From contig NZ_MOBJ01000005.1 in NCBI RefSeq assembly GCF_003732225.1, forward strand, positions 1 to 64,000: a DNA stretch of 64,000 nt. The letters run 5' to 3'. How positions within the stretch are numbered: position 1 is the first letter of the stretch; each line of letters begins with the position of its first letter. Position numbers and translations under genes: made by a program. Under the pieces are notes generated by a model. That model was not told where the DNA came from and did no database searches. It was given only the letters and a program-made list of their open reading frames with translations. Positions 11,111 through 21,161 of this stretch are shown here, piece by piece. The stretch is from Pseudomonas brassicacearum. GTDB lineage: Bacteria > Pseudomonadota > Gammaproteobacteria > Pseudomonadales > Pseudomonadaceae.

Positions 11111-11911
11111 TTAGTTGGACGCTTCTTCCAGGTTGTACTTCTTCAGGATAGCTGCGTAGTCACCGCTTTTTTTGGCGTCGTCAAACGCTTTGAGCAGCGC
11201 TTTATAGGTCTCGTCGTTGCCTTTCTTGACGAAGATTCCGAGGGTTTGCGGATAGACCAGATGCTGGGAGGTGACCACTACACGGCCGTTGGTGTGCTCG
11301 GCGATCATCTTCGCCGCGCCAGCGATTTCCATCTGGGCCTGGATGTTTTTCGACAGCAGGGCCTGGGTCACTTCCGGGGCCGACGGGAACTCGCTGACAG
11401 TGATGGCACCCTTGTTGTTCGGCACGCAATATTCGGTCGAGAGTTTCTTCAATTGAGCAACCCAGGTGGTGCCTTGTTCCAGCCCGACTTTCAGGCCGCA
11501 GAGTTCCTCAGGGGTTTGTGCATTCAGACCGCTGTCTTTCGGTGCCATGATCGCTGCACCCGTCACGGCATAGCCAATGGTCATGGCTTGAGTCTGACGC
11601 TCGGGCGTGATGTACATGCCCGAGATGATCGCGTCATAGTGCCCGGCATTCAGGCCGGAAATCAGATTGGGGAACTTGGTATCGACGAACTCTGCCTTGG
11701 CTTGCATCTGCTTGGCCAGGGCCTGAGCCAGTTCTGGATCGGAGCCGACAATATTCTTCTGGCTGTCATAGGATTCGAACGGTGGGTAAGTGATTTCCAT
11801 ACCGATCTTCAACTGGCCCGCAGTGGCGGTGGAAGCCATGCTGGCGGTTGCACAGAACAGGCTGGCGGCGAGCAGGGACAAACGGGCAGCACGGTTATTC
11901 TTGTTGAGCAT
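11111..11911 (-). CDS. ABC transporter periplasmic substrate-binding protein (polar amino-acid family)
   Basis: 266 residues. The first ~31 form a signal peptide with hydrophobic core LSLLAASLFC. The mature part opens with LKIGMEITYPPFESYD, the typical start of SBP_bac_3 (cluster F) binding proteins, and continues with FPNLISGLNAGHYDAIISGM. The protein should capture a ligand in the periplasm and hand it to the fused permease-ATPase encoded 99 nt downstream. A GGAG Shine-Dalgarno precedes the ATG. It lies in an operon with an oxygenase and an isomerase rather than ordinary amino-acid genes, so its ligand may be a modified or unusual compound (inference). Confidence 0.88.
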   Translation of the reverse strand: MLNKNNRAARLSLLAASLFCATASMASTATAGQLKIGMEITYPPFESYDSQKNIVGSDPELAQALAKQMQAKAEFVDTKFPNLISGLNAGHYDAIISGMYITPERQTQAMTIGYAVTGAAIMAPKDSGLNAQTPEELCGLKVGLEQGTTWVAQLKKLSTEYCVPNNKGAITVSEFPSAPEVTQALLSKNIQAQMEIAGAAKMIAEHTNGRVVVTSQHLVYPQTLGIFVKKGNDETYKALLKAFDDAKKSGDYAAILKKYNLEEASN

Positions 11912-11953
11912 TTCGGTGACTCCAATGAGTTAAGTAGTGGCCGACAGCAATGA

Positions 11954-13012
11954 TCAGGACGGTTGTGTCTGGTTTTTCAGGTGCCCGAAGCTCGAAGGCT
12001 TGCGCGCCTTTTCCGGCAAAGCAATTTCTCCGTTTTCCACTCGCTTGCGCAGATATTGGTAAGTCTGCAGAGCCTGGCCGTACATGTGTTCACCAATGGT
12101 GATCTGCTCATACTCATGTTCTGCCTTGGCGAAGCCTGGCAGGGGTTTTATCTGGGTATGGAAGTCGCAGGCATAGAACAGCGGGAAGGAGTAGCGCTCT
12201 TCGCTGACGCTGCGTACACGGTGAGCGGTCGCAACGAACGCACCCGCGGTCATGACTTCGAGCATGTCGCCGATGTTCACCACGAATGCCCCTGGAACAG
12301 GCGGTGCATCGATCCACTGGCCTAGATCGTTCATTACCTCCAGTCCGGGTTTGTCAGCCAGCAAGATGGTGAAACACTCGTAGTCGGTGTGCGCACCAAT
12401 CCCTGGCGCGTCCTGAGCCGCACCGTCGAACGGGTAGTGGATCAGACGCAGCTTCGATGGCGGTCGCGTGACCATGCTGTCGAAATAGTCTTCCTCCAGG
12501 CCCAAAGCCAGGGCGAAGCCACCGAACAGCCGTCGGCCGAGGGCGAAGATCGCGGCGTAGTAGGCCTGCACCGCTTCCTTGAAGCCGGGTAGCGACGGCC
12601 ATTCATTCGGCCCGAGCAGAGGGGTGTCAGCCAACACCAGCGGGTCGTTTACCGGGACCTCGAAGCCAATGTCGAAGGCTTCCTTGTGATCCGGTTTGCC
12701 CTTGGCGTAAACCTCTTCGCCTTCCGGGACAAAGCCTTTATGAGTCTTCGAGGTGCCGATGTAGTGCTGCATCTTGGTTTCGAAGGGCTGATCGAAATAG
12801 TCCTTGGCTGCCTGGCGCAAGTTGGCGATCAGCTGCGGATCAATGCCGTGGCTGGTGATATAGAGAAAGCCGACGTCACTGGCGGCCGCCCCGAGCTGTT
12901 CCGCGACGGCCAGTCGATGTTCCCGTTCGATGCTGAACAGGCCTGCGATATCCACCACCGGAATGCTCTTGAAGTTCGCTTGGGGCGTAGGGTTACTGAT
13001 CTTCTCAGGCAT
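11954..13012 (-). CDS. Isopenicillin N synthase-like 2-oxoglutarate/Fe(II) oxygenase
   Basis: 352 residues with the N-terminal DIOX_N region ([10 protein letters not shown] near residue 18) and the C-terminal jelly-roll oxygenase. The iron ligands fit the HxD...H pattern: [13 protein letters not shown] supplies His and Asp, and ATAHRVRS supplies the distal His. RYSFP matches the RxS co-substrate motif. Such enzymes hydroxylate, desaturate or cleave small molecules. Proximity to beta-lactam synthesis is not implied. The gene lies 12 nt after the isomerase stop and 42 nt before the binding-protein start, so it probably acts on the imported ligand. The specific reaction is unknown. Confidence 0.85.
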   Translation of the reverse strand: MPEKISNPTPQANFKSIPVVDIAGLFSIEREHRLAVAEQLGAAASDVGFLYITSHGIDPQLIANLRQAAKDYFDQPFETKMQHYIGTSKTHKGFVPEGEEVYAKGKPDHKEAFDIGFEVPVNDPLVLADTPLLGPNEWPSLPGFKEAVQAYYAAIFALGRRLFGGFALALGLEEDYFDSMVTRPPSKLRLIHYPFDGAAQDAPGIGAHTDYECFTILLADKPGLEVMNDLGQWIDAPPVPGAFVVNIGDMLEVMTAGAFVATAHRVRSVSEERYSFPLFYACDFHTQIKPLPGFAKAEHEYEQITIGEHMYGQALQTYQYLRKRVENGEIALPEKARKPSSFGHLKNQTQPS

Positions 13013-13024
13013 GTTGCGAACACC

Positions 13025-13876
13025 TCACTGGAGGACGGAGTGGTTGAAGCGATCGAAGTGTTCGCGCTCTGTTCTGGCCATCCAGACATTCAGCGACCAC
13101 AAGTCGGCGACGGGTACATTGGTGAATGGCAGGTGATGCAGATAGCCGTCGGCACCGAACTCTGGCGTCAGGGTGCTGACCTGATAGCCGCGAGCTTGTT
13201 GGGAGCGCCAGATGGCTTCCCAATGCTGTTGATGGAAGGCCAGTTCCCGGGCGTATTCCGGAGCAGCGGGGTGGGGAACCTGTGGACCCTGGTCATAACC
13301 TACCCGGGCCTGAATATGGTGCACGCGCTCGACGAAGGCACTCAGGTCATCCGCCGGATCATTCAACAATCGCTCGCAAGTGACGACCCAATGACTGATA
13401 TCGCTGGTGAACCGCAAATCGGGTAGTTGGCGGATCAGCTCAAGGGTCAGCCAGGGGTTGAACAGTGAGCGCGAGCGGTGGGTTTCGAAGCTGCAGACTT
13501 GCCCGTGCTTGCGTGCAAGCGTCATGGCCTGGCCGAAGAACTCCACCTGCTGCGCCAGCGGCCAGCGGTCATTGCCGGCCAGCACATTGACGAAGCGTGG
13601 ATTGAGCTCGGCAGCCCAAGCGAGTTTCTTGTCCAGATCAAGGAGGTGTTCGGTGGGCGACGCGGACTGTTCCGGCAACACATCGTAAGCGGTAAAAACC
13701 GTACTGATGTAACCCACCCCATTGGCCTTTAGAAAGGCGCTGAACTCGGCTCGCTCACTGGCCTCAAGAGGCAGGCGGGCCTCCATGCCGTCGAAGCCGG
13801 CTTCCAGCAACTCATCGAGTGCCTGGGCCTTGCTCGCGCTATAGCCCCAGAGGGTACGAAATATTTCCAGTTTCAT
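13025..13876 (-). CDS. Sugar phosphate isomerase/epimerase family TIM-barrel protein
   Basis: 283 residues, first gene of the minus-strand operon with a strong GGAGG ribosome site. The sequence has the xylose isomerase-like TIM-barrel layout: LEAGFDGMEARLP early, then FVNVLAGNDRW, CSFETHRSRSLFNPW and FTSDISHWVVTCERLL. These hold acidic and His residues placed as in metal-dependent AP_endonuc_2 members. This family includes epimerases, isomerases and dehydratases of small polyols and keto acids. Its substrate cannot be read from sequence. Co-transcription with an Fe(II) oxygenase and an ABC importer suggests a dedicated catabolic pathway. Confidence 0.82.
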   Translation of the reverse strand: MKLEIFRTLWGYSASKAQALDELLEAGFDGMEARLPLEASERAEFSAFLKANGVGYISTVFTAYDVLPEQSASPTEHLLDLDKKLAWAAELNPRFVNVLAGNDRWPLAQQVEFFGQAMTLARKHGQVCSFETHRSRSLFNPWLTLELIRQLPDLRFTSDISHWVVTCERLLNDPADDLSAFVERVHHIQARVGYDQGPQVPHPAAPEYARELAFHQQHWEAIWRSQQARGYQVSTLTPEFGADGYLHHLPFTNVPVADLWSLNVWMARTEREHFDRFNHSVLQ

Positions 13877-14226
13877 CGGTGAACCTCCACGACGCCTTCA
13901 ACTACTCAAGGCTCGATACCGGTGCATGACCGAATCGAGTTGTTATGGCAGTAGCAAAAGGTTTTCATGAGTCGGATCTCGGTGGATCCGTTCTCACTTA
14001 CGTCGCTGTCAGCTTTTATTGTTATTAGGACCGCAGTGCGGTTACAGGTCACGTTGGAGCCGATGGTAGACACGGTGTGAAACAGAGAAAAATAGGAAAC
14101 CCCAAATTGTTACTTCAGGATTTTATAAACAATTAGGGGCCTATCTATAGTCGCGGTTTTCGTGAGCATTTCACCGGGTATGCTATCGTTGCGGCATCCT
14201 CCGCAACGATCACCGAGTATCCCTGC
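13877..14226. promoter_or_regulatory. Divergent intergenic region with two inverted repeats
   Basis: 350 bp between the minus-strand ABC/oxygenase operon and yfiR, with no plausible gene. Two structures stand out. An 11/12 inverted repeat (14100-14111 with 14128-14139) is AT-rich. A perfect 10-bp stem with a 6-base loop (14185-14194 / 14201-14210) ends 16 nt before the yfiR ATG. The second sits in the likely leader of the yfiRNB mRNA. No clear sigma-70 promoter can be assigned. TATGCT at 14180-14185 is a possible -10 box. Confidence 0.5.
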
Positions 14227-14802
14227 ATGAAGCTGGCTGTCTGGACGGCAGAACGCATTATTGGCTGGAAGCAGCTTCTGCTGGCCGGCCTTTTCTGTTT
14301 GTTGAGCGTCCCTGTTTTCGCCCAGCCGGAGGCGTCAGTGAGCATGGCTGATCAGCGCGCCAAGTCGGTCACACAAGTAGTGCTGGGAATCCTCAGTTAC
14401 GCTCGCTGGCCCGTAGAGCCAGCGCAATTGCGTTTATGCGTGGTCGGTCCCACCGAGTACACCGACGATTTGCTCAAAGGCACCACTCAGGCCACGGGTC
14501 GTCCCGTGGTCGTTCAGCGTCTGTTGGCCAATCATCCGGCGATCGCCAGTGAGTGCGATGCGATCTACATCGGCAAACTGACCAATGAAGAGCGCAGTAC
14601 GCTCTTCGCTTCGTTGGCAGGCCATCCCGTACTGAGCATCAGCGAAGGTGGCGATCAATGCACGGTAGGTAGCCTGTTCTGCCTGCGGGTCAGTGACAAT
14701 CAGGTGTCATTCGAGGTCAACCTCGACTCGGTCGCCCGCAGTGGCGTGCGCATTCACCCCAGCGTCTTGCAGCTCTCTCGCCGTAAAGCGGCGGCCCCAT
14801 GA
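14227..14802 (+). CDS. yfiR: YfiR, periplasmic repressor of the diguanylate cyclase YfiN
   Basis: 191 residues with an N-terminal signal segment (hydrophobic core LLLAGLFCLLSVPVFA, cleavage near A32). The family protein binds the periplasmic domain of YfiN and keeps it inactive, limiting cyclic-di-GMP and biofilm or small-colony growth. Cysteines 71, 110, 145 and 152 are all present. They match the two disulfide pairs (C71-C110, C145-C152) I recall for P. aeruginosa YfiR, including the numbering. The stop overlaps the yfiN start (ATGA at 14799-14802). First gene of yfiR-yfiN-yfiB. An inverted repeat just upstream may affect its expression. Confidence 0.9.
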   Translation: MKLAVWTAERIIGWKQLLLAGLFCLLSVPVFAQPEASVSMADQRAKSVTQVVLGILSYARWPVEPAQLRLCVVGPTEYTDDLLKGTTQATGRPVVVQRLLANHPAIASECDAIYIGKLTNEERSTLFASLAGHPVLSISEGGDQCTVGSLFCLRVSDNQVSFEVNLDSVARSGVRIHPSVLQLSRRKAAAP

Positions 14803-16067
14803 GTTTTTTCAGGTCCGGTAACCGCCCAACCTTGCGTTCGGTCATTGGTCGTGGGCACTTGATCGTCGCGCTGGTTGCAGTGGCCATGGCCAGTTTGTCG
14901 CTGACCTTGCTTGGGGTGTTGGCCTTGCGGGTGTATGCCGATCACAACCTGCACCTGATTGCCCGTTCGATCAGTTACACCGTGGAAGCCGCGGTGGTGT
15001 TCAACGACAACGTAGCGGCGACCGAAGCGCTGGCGCTGATCGCGTCCACTGAAGAAGTGGCCGATGCTCAGGTATTCGATGAAAAGGGCCTGTTGCTTGC
15101 TCGTTGGCAACGACCGGAAACCGGTCTGGTTTCCGAGCTGGAAATGCAGATCGCCCGATCGCTTCTGGAAAAACCCATCAACATACCGATCCTTCATCAA
15201 GGCCAGGAAGTCGGCAGCATCCTGCTGACCGGGCATGGCGGCAGCCTGATGCGCTTTTTGCTTAGCGGTCTGGCGGGGATTGTCTTGTGTACGGCGGTCA
15301 GTGCCTGGGTCGCGCTGTATCTGGCACGCCGTCAGCTACGCGGGATTACCGGCCCACTGCGCAGCCTGGCCGAGGTTGCTCACGCTGCACGCCGCGAGCG
15401 GGCCTTCGATCGTCGCGTACCGCCGGCGCAAATCGCTGAGCTGGACAGCCTGGGCAACGACTTCAATGCCTTGCTTGACGAGCTGGAGTCCTGGCAAAGC
15501 CACCTGCAAAACGAAAACGAAACGCTGGCTCACCAGGCCAGCCATGACAGTCTCACCGGTCTGCCGAACCGGGCGTTTTTCGAAGGTCGGCTGATCCGTG
15601 CATTGCGTAATGCGAGCAAGCACGATGAACGGGTTGCCGTGCTGTTTCTCGACAGCGACCGGTTCAAAGGCATCAATGACAACTTCGGTCACGCCGCTGG
15701 CGACGCGGTGCTGGTTGCGGTGGCAACCCGGGTCCGGGCGCAACTGCGTGAAGAGGACCTGGTCGCGCGCCTGGGGGGCGATGAGTTTGCTGTGCTGCTG
15801 ACACCGCTGCACAAAGCCGAAGACGCCCAACGAATTGCCGAAAAGATCATCGCCAGCATGGAACTGCCGGTTCAGTTGCCGGGCGATACCCAGGTTTTGA
15901 CCTCACTCAGTGTAGGCATCGCTATTTACCCTGATCATGGCGCCACACCAGGAGACCTGCTCGATGCCGCCGATGCGGCAATGTATCAAGCCAAACGTCT
16001 CTCTCGAGGCGGGCAATATACGGCAGGGTCGGAGCACCTTGTCGCCAATGTTCAAACCAGGAGTTAA
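14799..16067 (+). CDS. yfiN: YfiN/TpbB membrane diguanylate cyclase
   Basis: 422 residues. A transmembrane segment near residues 20-50, a periplasmic PAS-like region and a second membrane segment near 150-175 are followed by a HAMP linker. The GGDEF domain then has the intact active motif GGDEF near residue 327 and HASHDSLTGLPNR-type start (seen as ASHDSLTGLPNRAFF). It makes cyclic-di-GMP from two GTP at the inner membrane. YfiR represses it and YfiB relieves that. I see no RxxD product-inhibition site immediately upstream of GGDEF (the preceding residues are EDLVARL). It overlaps yfiR by 4 nt and is followed 5 nt later by yfiB. Confidence 0.92.
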   Translation: MSFFRSGNRPTLRSVIGRGHLIVALVAVAMASLSLTLLGVLALRVYADHNLHLIARSISYTVEAAVVFNDNVAATEALALIASTEEVADAQVFDEKGLLLARWQRPETGLVSELEMQIARSLLEKPINIPILHQGQEVGSILLTGHGGSLMRFLLSGLAGIVLCTAVSAWVALYLARRQLRGITGPLRSLAEVAHAARRERAFDRRVPPAQIAELDSLGNDFNALLDELESWQSHLQNENETLAHQASHDSLTGLPNRAFFEGRLIRALRNASKHDERVAVLFLDSDRFKGINDNFGHAAGDAVLVAVATRVRAQLREEDLVARLGGDEFAVLLTPLHKAEDAQRIAEKIIASMELPVQLPGDTQVLTSLSVGIAIYPDHGATPGDLLDAADAAMYQAKRLSRGGQYTAGSEHLVANVQTRS

Positions 16068-16072
16068 CAGCC

Positions 16073-16576
16073 TTGTTTTCACTTACTCAACGTTCCCTGC
16101 GATTTTTCACCGTGACCTTGTTCATGGCCGTGCTGGCATTGGGCGGCTGCCAAACCGCACCGCAAAAAGGCCTTACTCCGGCGCAGATCGTGGTGCTTAA
16201 ACAGCAGGGTTTCGAGTTGACCGAGGAGGGCTGGGCCTTTGGTTTGTCGGGCAAGGTGCTGTTTGGCAGCGACGTGGATCACCTGAACGTGCAAAGTACC
16301 GAAATCGTCGGGCGAATCGGCAAGGCGTTGCACGGTGCCGGCATTGAGCGTGTGCGGGTCGATGGTCACACCGACGGATCGGGTAAAGAGGCCTATAACG
16401 AGCAACTTTCCCTTCGCCGCGCCAAGAGCGTCAGCGCGGTGCTGACCAGCGTCGGCCTGCGCGAAGAGAATATTCGACTGCGAGGCCTGGGCAGCGCCGA
16501 GCCGGTTGCCCCCAATAACACGGCTGCCGGACGCACCGAGAATCGCCGGGTGTCGATCGTGGTGATCGCCGACTAG
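16073..16576 (+). CDS. yfiB: YfiB, OmpA-like outer-membrane lipoprotein
   Basis: 167 residues starting at TTG 16073, with AGGAG at 16059-16063 nine bases upstream. No ATG or GTG lies close enough to the ribosome site. A lipobox LGGC near residue 25 predicts a lipoprotein. The C-terminal OmpA domain shows VRVDGHTDGSGKEAYN and the ENRRVSIVV end, the peptidoglycan-binding signature. In P. aeruginosa YfiB sequesters YfiR at the outer membrane and so activates YfiN. Third gene of the yfi operon. Its stop overlaps the end of the convergent LysR gene by 4 nt. Confidence 0.9.
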   Translation: MFSLTQRSLRFFTVTLFMAVLALGGCQTAPQKGLTPAQIVVLKQQGFELTEEGWAFGLSGKVLFGSDVDHLNVQSTEIVGRIGKALHGAGIERVRVDGHTDGSGKEAYNEQLSLRRAKSVSAVLTSVGLREENIRLRGLGSAEPVAPNNTAAGRTENRRVSIVVIAD

Positions 16577-17520
16577 TCGGCAAAGTGCATCGTTCGGGTT
16601 TCACCCATCAATAGCGCCTGATTCTGCTCGGTCACGGCGCGGATGTAGTCCCAGAGCAGGGTAATCCGCTTGAGCTTGCGCAGGTCCTCGCGGCAGTACA
16701 TCCAGAACTGTCGGGTGATGTTGATTTCCTCCGGCAGCACCGGCAGCAGCCGTGGATCCTGGGCCGCCAGAAAACACGGCAGAATCGCCAGCGAGCGGCC
16801 TTGCTGCGCTGCCACGAACTGCGCAATCACGCTGGTGCTGCGCAGGTTGGCGCTGGCACCGGGCAGCACATTCGCCAGGTACAGCAGCTCCGAGCTGAAC
16901 GCCAGATCGTCGACATAACTGATGAATTGATGCTTGCCCAAATCTGCCGGGCGGCGGATGGGCGGGTGTTGGTCGAGGTAGTCCTGGGTCGCGTACAACT
17001 GCAAACGGTAGTCGCAGAGTTTGCAGCAGACGTAAGGGCCGTGTTCCGGGCGCTCCAGGGCGATGACAATGTCCGCCTCGCGCTTGGACAGGCTGATGAA
17101 GTGCGGCAACGGCAGGATATCCACCGAAATCGCCGGATAGGCATCGACGAAGTGGCTGAGCTGCGGGGTGATGAAAAAGCTCCCGAAACCCTCGGTGCAA
17201 CCCATCCGTACGTGGCCGGATAACGCCACGCCTGAGCCGGACACCTGCTCGCACGCCATGTGCAGCGTGCTTTCTATGGACTCGGCATAACCCAGCAAAC
17301 GCTGGCCTTCGGCGGTCAATACGAAGCCGTTGGTCCGCGATTTTTCGAACAACAACGTTCCCAACGCACCTTCCAGCGAACTGATCCGCCGTGACACGGT
17401 GGTGTAATCCACGGCCAGGCGTTTGGCGGCGCTGCTGGCCTTGCGGGTGCGGGCGACCTCGAGGAAAAACTTCAGGTCATCCCAGTTCAATGAGCCTAAC
17501 GATGTGATGTTTTTTTGCAT
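16573..17520 (-). CDS. LysR-family regulator, likely of mmsAB
   Basis: 315 residues. The N-terminal winged HTH reads [20 protein letters not shown] followed by [19 protein letters not shown], and an effector-binding domain follows. It is divergent from mmsA with about 165 bp between the two starts, the usual LysR arrangement for controlling a neighbour. In P. aeruginosa mmsAB is controlled by an AraC-type MmsR, so a LysR protein in this place is a different solution (the regulatory role is inferred). I chose ATG 17520 because the HTH begins about 13 residues later. An upstream ATG would add 41 residues without homology. Confidence 0.85.
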   Translation of the reverse strand: MQKNITSLGSLNWDDLKFFLEVARTRKASSAAKRLAVDYTTVSRRISSLEGALGTLLFEKSRTNGFVLTAEGQRLLGYAESIESTLHMACEQVSGSGVALSGHVRMGCTEGFGSFFITPQLSHFVDAYPAISVDILPLPHFISLSKREADIVIALERPEHGPYVCCKLCDYRLQLYATQDYLDQHPPIRRPADLGKHQFISYVDDLAFSSELLYLANVLPGASANLRSTSVIAQFVAAQQGRSLAILPCFLAAQDPRLLPVLPEEINITRQFWMYCREDLRKLKRITLLWDYIRAVTEQNQALLMGETRTMHFAD

Positions 17521-17685
17521 GTTGGACCGGCTTTTATGTGCGTTCTTATTAGAAGTTTGCACATCTATACTCCAAAAACAGTCCGACAACCAATTTGCGA
17601 CACACGCCTCATCGCAAGGCGACTTTCTCGCCTTCGCTCCCAAGATAACAACACCGCTTCAGCCACCAGAAGCCAGGAGACGAAC

Positions 17686-19209
<1,524 letters not shown>

Positions 19210-19219
19210 GGAGCCGGAC

Positions 19220-20107
19220 ATGAAAATCGCTTTTATCGGTCTCGGCAACATGGGCGCGCCGATGGCGCGCAACCTGATCAAGGCTGGCCATTCGCTGAAC
19301 CTGGTCGACCTGAACAAAGCCGTACTCGCCGAATTGGCGCAACTGGGCGGTAGCATCAGCGCCTCTGCGCGTGAGGCCGCGCAAGGCGCAGAACTGGTGA
19401 TCACCATGTTGCCGGCGGCTGTGCATGTGCGCAGCGTCTGGTTGGGTGAAGACGGCGTGCTGGCCGGGATCGCCAAGGGTGTTCCGGCGGTGGATTGCAG
19501 CACCATCGACCCGCAAACCGCCCGCGATGTCGCCGCCGCTGCGGCCAAGCAAGGCGTGGCCATGGCTGATGCACCGGTTTCCGGTGGCACCGGCGGCGCT
19601 GCGGCCGGGACGCTGACGTTCATGGTCGGCGCGACGCCAGAATTGTTCGCCACCCTGCAACCGGTACTGGCGCAGATGGGCCGCAATATCGTCCATTGCG
19701 GTGAAGTCGGCACCGGGCAAATCGCCAAGATCTGCAACAACCTGTTGTTGGCGATTTCCATGGTCGGCGTCAGCGAAGCCATGGCTCTGGGTGATGCGCT
19801 GGGCATCGACACTCAGGTGCTGGCGGGAATCATCAACAGTTCGACCGGTCGTTGCTGGAGCTCGGAGATGTACAACCCGTGGCCAGGCATCGTCGAAACG
19901 GCGCCGGCATCGCGTGGTTATACCGGCGGTTTTGGTGCCGAACTGATGCTCAAGGACTTGGGGCTGGCCACTGAAGCCGCGCGTCAGGCACATCAACCGG
20001 TGATGCTCGGCGCGGTGGCTCAGCAGTTGTATCAGGCGATGAGTCAACGAGGTGAAGGCGGCAAGGATTTCTCGGCGATCATCAACAGCTATCGTAAACC
20101 CTCGTAG
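19220..20107 (+). CDS. mmsB: 3-hydroxyisobutyrate dehydrogenase
   Basis: 295 residues. The Rossmann start IAFIGLGNMGAPMARNL, the substrate motif DAPVSGGTGGAAAGTL and the catalytic-lysine region CGEVGTGQIAKICNN identify the beta-hydroxyacid dehydrogenase family. It oxidises 3-hydroxyisobutyrate to methylmalonate semialdehyde, the MmsA substrate. A GGAG Shine-Dalgarno precedes the start. The stop codon TAG (20105-20107) belongs to a REP element that begins within the gene end, so the last codons may have been set by REP insertion. Confidence 0.93.
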   Translation: MKIAFIGLGNMGAPMARNLIKAGHSLNLVDLNKAVLAELAQLGGSISASAREAAQGAELVITMLPAAVHVRSVWLGEDGVLAGIAKGVPAVDCSTIDPQTARDVAAAAAKQGVAMADAPVSGGTGGAAAGTLTFMVGATPELFATLQPVLAQMGRNIVHCGEVGTGQIAKICNNLLLAISMVGVSEAMALGDALGIDTQVLAGIINSSTGRCWSSEMYNPWPGIVETAPASRGYTGGFGAELMLKDLGLATEAARQAHQPVMLGAVAQQLYQAMSQRGEGGKDFSAIINSYRKPS

Positions 20108-20133
20108 GAGCTGCCGCAGGCTGCGATCTTTTT
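20103..20133 (+). repeat. REP element (GTAGGAGCTGCCGCAGG family), single copy
   Basis: Contains GTAGGAGCTGCCGCAGGCTG followed by CGATCTTTTT, the same repeat found at 41788-41820 and in both arms of 49785-49867. It overlaps the mmsB stop codon. No inverted partner is seen nearby, so it appears to be a singlet. Confidence 0.85.
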
Positions 20134-20157
20134 GGCAGTCGTTCAGCAGACATTTTT

Positions 20158-20192
20158 CCGAGAGCCCACGTCGGGTGGGCTCTCGGTTTTTT
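20158..20192 (+). terminator. Intrinsic terminator downstream of mmsAB
   Basis: A perfect 12-bp stem (20158-20169 with 20175-20186) and a 5-base loop are followed by six T. It lies 50 nt after mmsB and should end the mmsAB transcript. Confidence 0.92.
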
Positions 20193-20306
20193 GAGTCCCG
20201 GATCTTCCAGAGTTCAAAGCGACATGGCTGGTGTATCGGGTTGCGCATTGATACTGTCCCAGACCCGACCCATTGCCTGATCTGGTCTAAAAACCAGCTT
20301 CTCTGG

Positions 20307-21161
20307 ATGCAGCGCATGCGCGATCTGAGCGTCATCAAACCTCCGTCCTTCGCGATGTTATTTGCGGCGTGCTCGCACAGCCTGCTCGCGCGGATCTGGC
20401 TACGATCAGCCCTGTGCCTGAGCATTGTCGCGCCCTGCCTGGCCGGTGCCGAGCCGAGGCCCGAGCATATGGTCTATTTGCGTACGATTGATCCGAGCAT
20501 CGTGCAAGATATCCGCTATGCCAGTGCTCACAACTTCACTGGACACCCACTCGACGGCTACGGCGCTGCGGAGTGCATTTTGTCGCTGGACGCCGCCAAG
20601 GCCCTCGCTCGGGTACAAACGGCGCTGCGCACGCAAGGCTACGGTTTGAAGGTCTTTGACTGCTATCGGCCCAGCCGTGCTGTCGCCGATATGGGGCGTT
20701 TCGCGACGGAACCGGGTGACCCACGCAAGGCCGAGTTCTATCCGCGCGTGGACAAGCAAGACTTCTGGCGTCTGGGTTATGTGGCACGGGTTTCGAATCA
20801 TTCCAAAGGCGGCACTGTGGATCTGACACTGACAGGTCCCCAGGCTCTACCCGCTGGAATATGGAGCCCCTCAGCCCCGCAAGTCGATTGTGCCGCCCCC
20901 TATGAGCAGCGTTGGCGCGATGGCGCACTCGATATGGGAACCGGCTTCGATTGCTTCGATGAGCGAGCGCACACCGATAACCCGACCATCAACGCGACCG
21001 CCAGAGAAAATCGCCAGCGGCTCAGCAGTGCCATGGAAAAAGAGGGATTTACCGGATATTCGAAAGAATGGTGGCACTTCACCTACACCCGGGATGATGC
21101 GTTGAAGAGCGTCATGGATTTCCCCATTACGCCGCTGGGCTCCAGCATCACCGATGAATAG
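20307..21161 (+). CDS. ddpX: D-alanyl-D-alanine dipeptidase, VanX/DdpX type (M15D)
   Basis: About 284 residues with an N-terminal hydrophobic segment (LRSALCLSIVAPCLAGA) that looks like a signal sequence for the periplasm. Zinc-site motifs are present: SNHSKGGTVDLTL supplies the SxHxxGxAxD-like His and Asp, and KEWWHFTY the catalytic Glu and distal His. The family hydrolyses D-Ala-D-Ala, either to recycle envelope material or, in VanX, for resistance. No vanA/vanH partner is present, so resistance is not implied. The start is uncertain (ATG 20307, 20316 or 20355, none with a strong Shine-Dalgarno). The end overlaps the L,D-transpeptidase gene by 8 nt. Confidence 0.82.
   Translation: MQRMRDLSVIKPPSFAMLFAACSHSLLARIWLRSALCLSIVAPCLAGAEPRPEHMVYLRTIDPSIVQDIRYASAHNFTGHPLDGYGAAECILSLDAAKALARVQTALRTQGYGLKVFDCYRPSRAVADMGRFATEPGDPRKAEFYPRVDKQDFWRLGYVARVSNHSKGGTVDLTLTGPQALPAGIWSPSAPQVDCAAPYEQRWRDGALDMGTGFDCFDERAHTDNPTINATARENRQRLSSAMEKEGFTGYSKEWWHFTYTRDDALKSVMDFPITPLGSSITDE

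Noticed and set aside
14185..14210. An intrinsic terminator before yfiR.
   Set aside because: The stem is perfect but no T run follows, and it lies directly before the start codon.
20307..21161. A vancomycin-resistance-type vanX gene.
   Set aside because: The motifs fit VanX/DdpX, but there is no vanA, vanH or vanRS, and the organism is Gram-negative, so an envelope-recycling role is more likely.
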